Shown here: positions 59,724 to 64,000 of the stretch, piece by piece
How the letters are laid out: every line of letters begins with the position of its first letter
Position numbering within the stretch: the first letter of the stretch is position 1
Origin: Sanderia malayensis
Taxonomy: Eukaryota > Cnidaria > Scyphozoa > Semaeostomeae > Pelagiidae
NCBI GenBank assembly: GCA_013076295.1
Contig: RQOL01000428.1
Coordinates: 44,564 to 108,563, forward strand
Length of the DNA: 64,000 bases
Direction: 5' to 3'
Translations under genes and position numbers: made by a program
Notes under the pieces: model-generated
Databases searched by the model: none
What the model was told of the DNA's origin: nothing
What the model saw: the letters and a program-made list of their open reading frames with translations, nothing else

Positions 59724-62700
59724 GCGCACTTCATGCGCTGCATTCGCTCACGCTCATGCCCCTTTCAACCCCTTGTACAATGGAATAGCTTGCTGCACTC
59801 GCCTGTCTATCTATTATCAAGAAACATTGGCTGGTAGGGCGCACTTCATTCGCTGCACTCGCTTACGCTCATGCGCCTTTCAACCCCACGTACAATGGGC
59901 GAGCGCGCTGCACTAGCCTTTCTATCTATTATCAGGAAACATTGACTGATAGGGGGCCCTTCGTGCGTTGCACTCGCTTATGCTCATGCCCCTTTCAACC
60001 CCATGTACAATGGGTTAGATCGCTGCGCTCGCTTGTCTATCTATTATCAAGAAACATTGACTGATAGGGCACCCTTCCTGTGCTGCACTCGCTTATGCTC
60101 ATGCCCCTTTCAACCCCACATACAATGGATCAGCCCGCTGCGCTCGCCTGTCTATCTATTATCAAGAAACATTGACTGATAGGGCGCCCTTCATGCGCTG
60201 CACTCGCTTACGCTCATGGGCCTTTCAACCACACGTACAATGGGTTGCATCACTGCGCTCTCCTGTCTATCTATTATCAGGAAACATTGACTGATAGGTC
60301 GCCTTTCGTGTGCTGCACCCGCTTAGACTCATGCCCCTTTCAACCCCACGTACAATGGGTTGCATCACTCCGCTCTCCTGTCTATCTATTATCAGGAAAC
60401 ATTGACTGATAGGTCGCCTTTCGTGTGCTGCACCCGCTTAGCTCATGCCCCTTTCAACCCCACGTACAATGAGATGGATCGCTAGGCTCGCCTGTCTACC
60501 TATTATCAAGAAACATTGACTGATAGGACGCAAGTCAGGGGCTGCATTCGCTTATGTTAATGCCCCGTTCAACCCCATGTACAATGGGATAGCTCGCTGC
60601 GTTCACCTGTCTATCCATTATCAAGAAACATTGACTGATAGGGCGCCCTTTGTGCGCTGCACTCGCTTACCCTCATGCCCCTTTTAACCCCACGTACAAT
60701 GGGTTAGATCGCTGCGCTCGCCTGTCTATCTATTATCAAGAACCATTGACTGATAGGGGCACTTCGTGCACTTCGTTCGCTTATGCTCAAGCCCCTTTCA
60801 ACCCCACGTACAATGGATTGCATCGCTGCGCTCTCCTGTCTATCTATTATCGGGAAACATTGACCGGTAGGTCGCCTTTCGTGCGCTGCACCGGCTTACA
60901 CTCATGCCAGTTTCAACCCCACGTACAACGGTTTAGATCACTGCGCTCTCCTGTCTATCTATTATCAAGAAGCATTGACTGATAGGGCGCACTTCGTGCC
61001 CTGCACTCACTTATGCTCATGCCCCTTTCAACCGCACGTACAATCGGTTGGATCGCTGCGCTTGCCTGTTTATCTTTTATCAAGAGACATCGACCGATAG
61101 GGCGCCTTCGTTCGCTGCACTCGCTTACGCTCATGCCCTTTCAACCCCACGTAGAATGGATTAGATCGCTGCGCTCTCCTGTCTATCTTTTATCAAGAAA
61201 CTTTGACTGATTGTGGCGCACTTTGTGCGCTGCATTCGGTTACGCTCATGCTCCTTTGAACCCCATGTACAATGGGATAGCTAGTTGCACTCGCCTGTCA
61301 ATCTATTATCAAGAACCATTGACTGGAAGGCGCACTTGATGCGCTGCACTCGCTTACGCTCATGCCCCTTTGAACCCCACATACAATGGATGAGCTCGCT
61401 GCGCTCGCCTGTCTATCTATTATTAGGAAACATTGACTGATAGGGCGCCCTTCGTGCGCTGCACTCGCTTACGCTCATGCCTCTTTCAACCCCACGTACA
61501 ATGGGTTAGATCACTGCGCTTGCCTGTCTATCTATTATCAAGAAACATTGACTGATAGGGGCACTTCGTGCGCTGTATTCGCTTACGCTCATGCCCCTTT
61601 CAACCCCATGTACAATGGGTGAGCTTGCTGCGCTCGCCTTTTTATCTATTATCAGCAAACATTGGACTGATAGGTGCCCTTCATGCGCTCACTCGCTTAC
61701 GCTCATGCCTCCTTTCAACCCACGTACAATGGGTTAGCTCACTTGCCGCTCGCTTGTCTATCTATTATAAAAAAATTGACTGATAGGGCCACTTTGTGCG
61801 CTGCACCCGCTTACGCTCATGCACCTTTCAACCCCACGTACAATGGGTTGCATCACTGCGCTCTCCTGTCTATCTATTATCAGGAAACATTGACTGATAG
61901 GTCGCCTTTCGTGTGCTGCACCCGCTTAGACTCATGCCCCTTTCAACCCCACGTACAATGAGTTGGATCGCTGGGCTCGCCTGTCTACCTATTATCAAGA
62001 AACATTGACTGATAGGACGCAAGTCAGGGGCTGCATTCGCTTATGTTAATGCCCCGTTCAACCCCATGTACAATGGGATAGCTCGCTGCGTTCACCTGTC
62101 TATCCATTATCAAGAAACATTGACTGATAGGGCGCCCTTTGTGCGTGCACTCGCTTACCCTCATGCCCCTTTTAACCCCACGTACAATGGTTAGATCGCT
62201 GCGCTCGCCTGTCTATCTATTATCAAGAACCATTGACTGATAGGGGCACTTCGTGCACTTCGTTCGCTACGCTCAAGCCCTTTCAACCCCACGTACAATG
62301 GATTGCATCGCTGCGCTCTCCTGTCTATCTATTATCAGGAAACATTGACCGGTAGGTCGCCTTTCGTGCGCTGCACCCGCTTACACTCATGCCAGTTTCA
62401 ACCCCACGTACAACTGTTTAGATCACTGCGCTCTCCTGTCTATCTATTATCAGAAACATTGACTGATAGGCGCCTTTCGTGCGCTGCACCCGCTTACACT
62501 CATGCCAGTTTCACCCCACGTACAACGGTTAGATCACTGCGCTCTCCTGTCTATCTATTATCAGAAACATTGACTGATAGGGCGCACTTCGTGCGTGCAC
62601 TCACTTATGCTCATGCCCCTTTCACCGCACTACAATCGGTGGATCGCTGCGCTGCCTGTTTATCTTTTATCAAGAAACTTTGACTGATATGGGCACTTAG

Positions 62701-64000
62701 TGCGCTGCATTCGGTTCGCTCTGCTCCTTTACCCATGTCAATGGTAGCTATTGCACTCGCCTTCATCTATTATCAAGAAACATTGACTGTGGAAGGGCGC
62801 ACTTTGTGCGCTGCACTCGCTTACGCTCATGCCCCTTGAACCCACATACAATGGATGAGCTCGCTGCGCTCGCCTGTCTATCTATTATTAGGAAACATTG
62901 ACTGATAGGGGCGCCCTTCGTGCGCTGCATTCGCTTACGCTCATGCCCTCTTTCAACCCCACGTACAATGGGTAGATCACTGCGCTTGCCTGTCTATCTA
63001 TTATCAAGAAACATTGACTGATAGGGGCACTTCGTGCGCTGTATTCACTTACGCTCATGCCCCTTCAACCCCATGTACAATGGGTAGCTTGCTGCGCTCG
63101 CCTTTTTATCTATTATCAGGAAACATTGACTGATAGGGGCCCTTCTTGCGCTGCACTCGCTTACGCTGATGCCCCTTTCAACCCCACATACAATGGGTTA
63201 GTAGCTGCGCTCGCCTGTCTATCTACTTATCAAGAAAATTGACTAATAGGGCGCACTTCGGTGCACTGCATTTGCTTACGCTCATGCTCCTTTTCAACCC
63301 CACGTACAGTGGGCTAGATCGCTGCACTTCACCCGTCTATCTATATCAAAACATGACTGATAGCACTTCGTGCGGGCTTCTCATACCTCTTTTCCACTAC
63401 AAGGTAGCTCGCTGCGCTCGCCTATCTATCAACGAAACATTGACTGATAGGGCGCACTTTGTGCGCTGCACTCGCTTACGCTCATGCCCTTTCAACCCCA
63501 CAGTTACAATGGGATAGCTCGCTGCGCTCGCCTGTCTATCTATTATCAAGAAACATTGACTGATAGGGCGCCTTTGTGCGCTGACTCGCCTTACGCTCAT
63601 GCCCCTTTCAACCCCACGTACAATGAGTTAGATCGCTGCGCTCACCTGTCTATCCATTATCAAGAAATTGACTGTAGGGCGCACTTTGCGCTGCACTCGC
63701 ATACGCTCATGCCCCTTTCAAGCCCCACGTACAATGGGTGAGCTCGCTGCGCTCGCCTGTCTATCTATTATCAGGAAACTTGCTGATAGGGTGCCTTTCA
63801 TGCGCTGCACTCGCTTACGCTCATGCCCCTTTCATCCCCATGTGCAAGGGTTAGCTCACTGCGCTCGCTTGTCTATCTAGTATAAAAAAATTTACTGATA
63901 GGGCGCACTTTGTGCGCTGCACTCGCTTACACTCATGCACCTTTCAACCCCACGTACAATGGGTTAGATCGCTGTGCTCTCCTGTCTATCTCTATCAAGA

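Larger units (their letters stand above)
55327..64000. repeat. Satellite array, segment C (~115-bp monomer)
   Basis: The satellite resumes in register after the DNA transposon and runs to the window end. It holds blocks related to segment B: 58.0-59.3 kb to 29.8-30.9 kb, and 60.5-61.6 kb to 34.3-35.3 kb and 36.2-36.8 kb. Monomers at about 55.5-56.6 kb and after 62.1 kb carry many one- or two-base deletions. No gene is seen. Confidence 0.96.

Noticed and set aside
1..64000. CRISPR array
   Set aside because: Whole monomers repeat head to tail with no alternation of short repeats and unique spacers, and the DNA is eukaryotic.
1..64000. Hammerhead ribozyme satellite, suggested by GAAAC and CTGATAG in each monomer
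   Set aside because: The core CUGANGA box is missing on both strands (CTGATAG does not fit), and no arrangement gives the three stems.
1..64000. CENP-B box as evidence for a centromere
   Set aside because: I found no sequence close to the CENP-B box in the common monomer types, so a centromeric role is left open.

Overview
The window is animal-type, eukaryotic repetitive DNA. About 51 kb of its 64 kb is one satellite array with a ~115-bp monomer (roughly 445 monomers), interrupted by two autonomous-type transposable elements. Spliceosomal introns with GT..AG borders, a P-superfamily DNA transposon and a Ngaro/DIRS-type tyrosine-recombinase retrotransposon together point to a metazoan, probably a marine invertebrate. 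I cannot name the species or phylum from sequence alone. I see no host single-copy gene, no rRNA or tRNA gene and no CRISPR array.

Layout. 1-21987: satellite array with higher-order structure; a block of about 6.26 kb recurs at a 6.93-kb offset (1-6259 and 6933-13190) almost base for base. 21988-27542: Ngaro-like retrotransposon with split direct repeats in the order A1 ... B1-A2-B2, a gag-like ORF with zinc-binding motifs, an RT-RNase H ORF in the same frame after one TGA (in the context TGA CTA G), and an overlapping tyrosine-recombinase frame whose 3' end is frame-disrupted. It went into the satellite without a target-site duplication. 27543-48166: satellite again, with local tandem amplifications (1,033 bp x2, ~332 bp x3). 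48167-55326: a 7.16-kb P-superfamily-like DNA transposon with 406-bp terminal inverted repeats (2 mismatches) and an 8-bp target duplication. It carries two convergent genes whose start codons and first three codons lie inside the two inverted repeats: a five-exon transposase gene on the minus strand and a two-exon gene of unknown function on the plus strand. 55327-64000: satellite again, with stretches of dense small deletions near 55.5-56.6 kb and after 62.1 kb.

How it works together. The satellite is a passive target. Its many near-identical monomers act as internal 'empty sites' that define both insertion junctions exactly. In the retrotransposon, Gag, RT-RNase H and recombinase would be made from one transcript, probably with stop-codon readthrough between Gag and RT. 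In the DNA transposon, duplicated TIR promoters would drive the transposase and an accessory protein toward each other. Both elements now carry frame disruptions, many at homopolymers, so some may be sequencing errors rather than true decay.

Most open reading frames in the array are by-products of a 115-bp period that is not a multiple of three. They are not annotated as genes.
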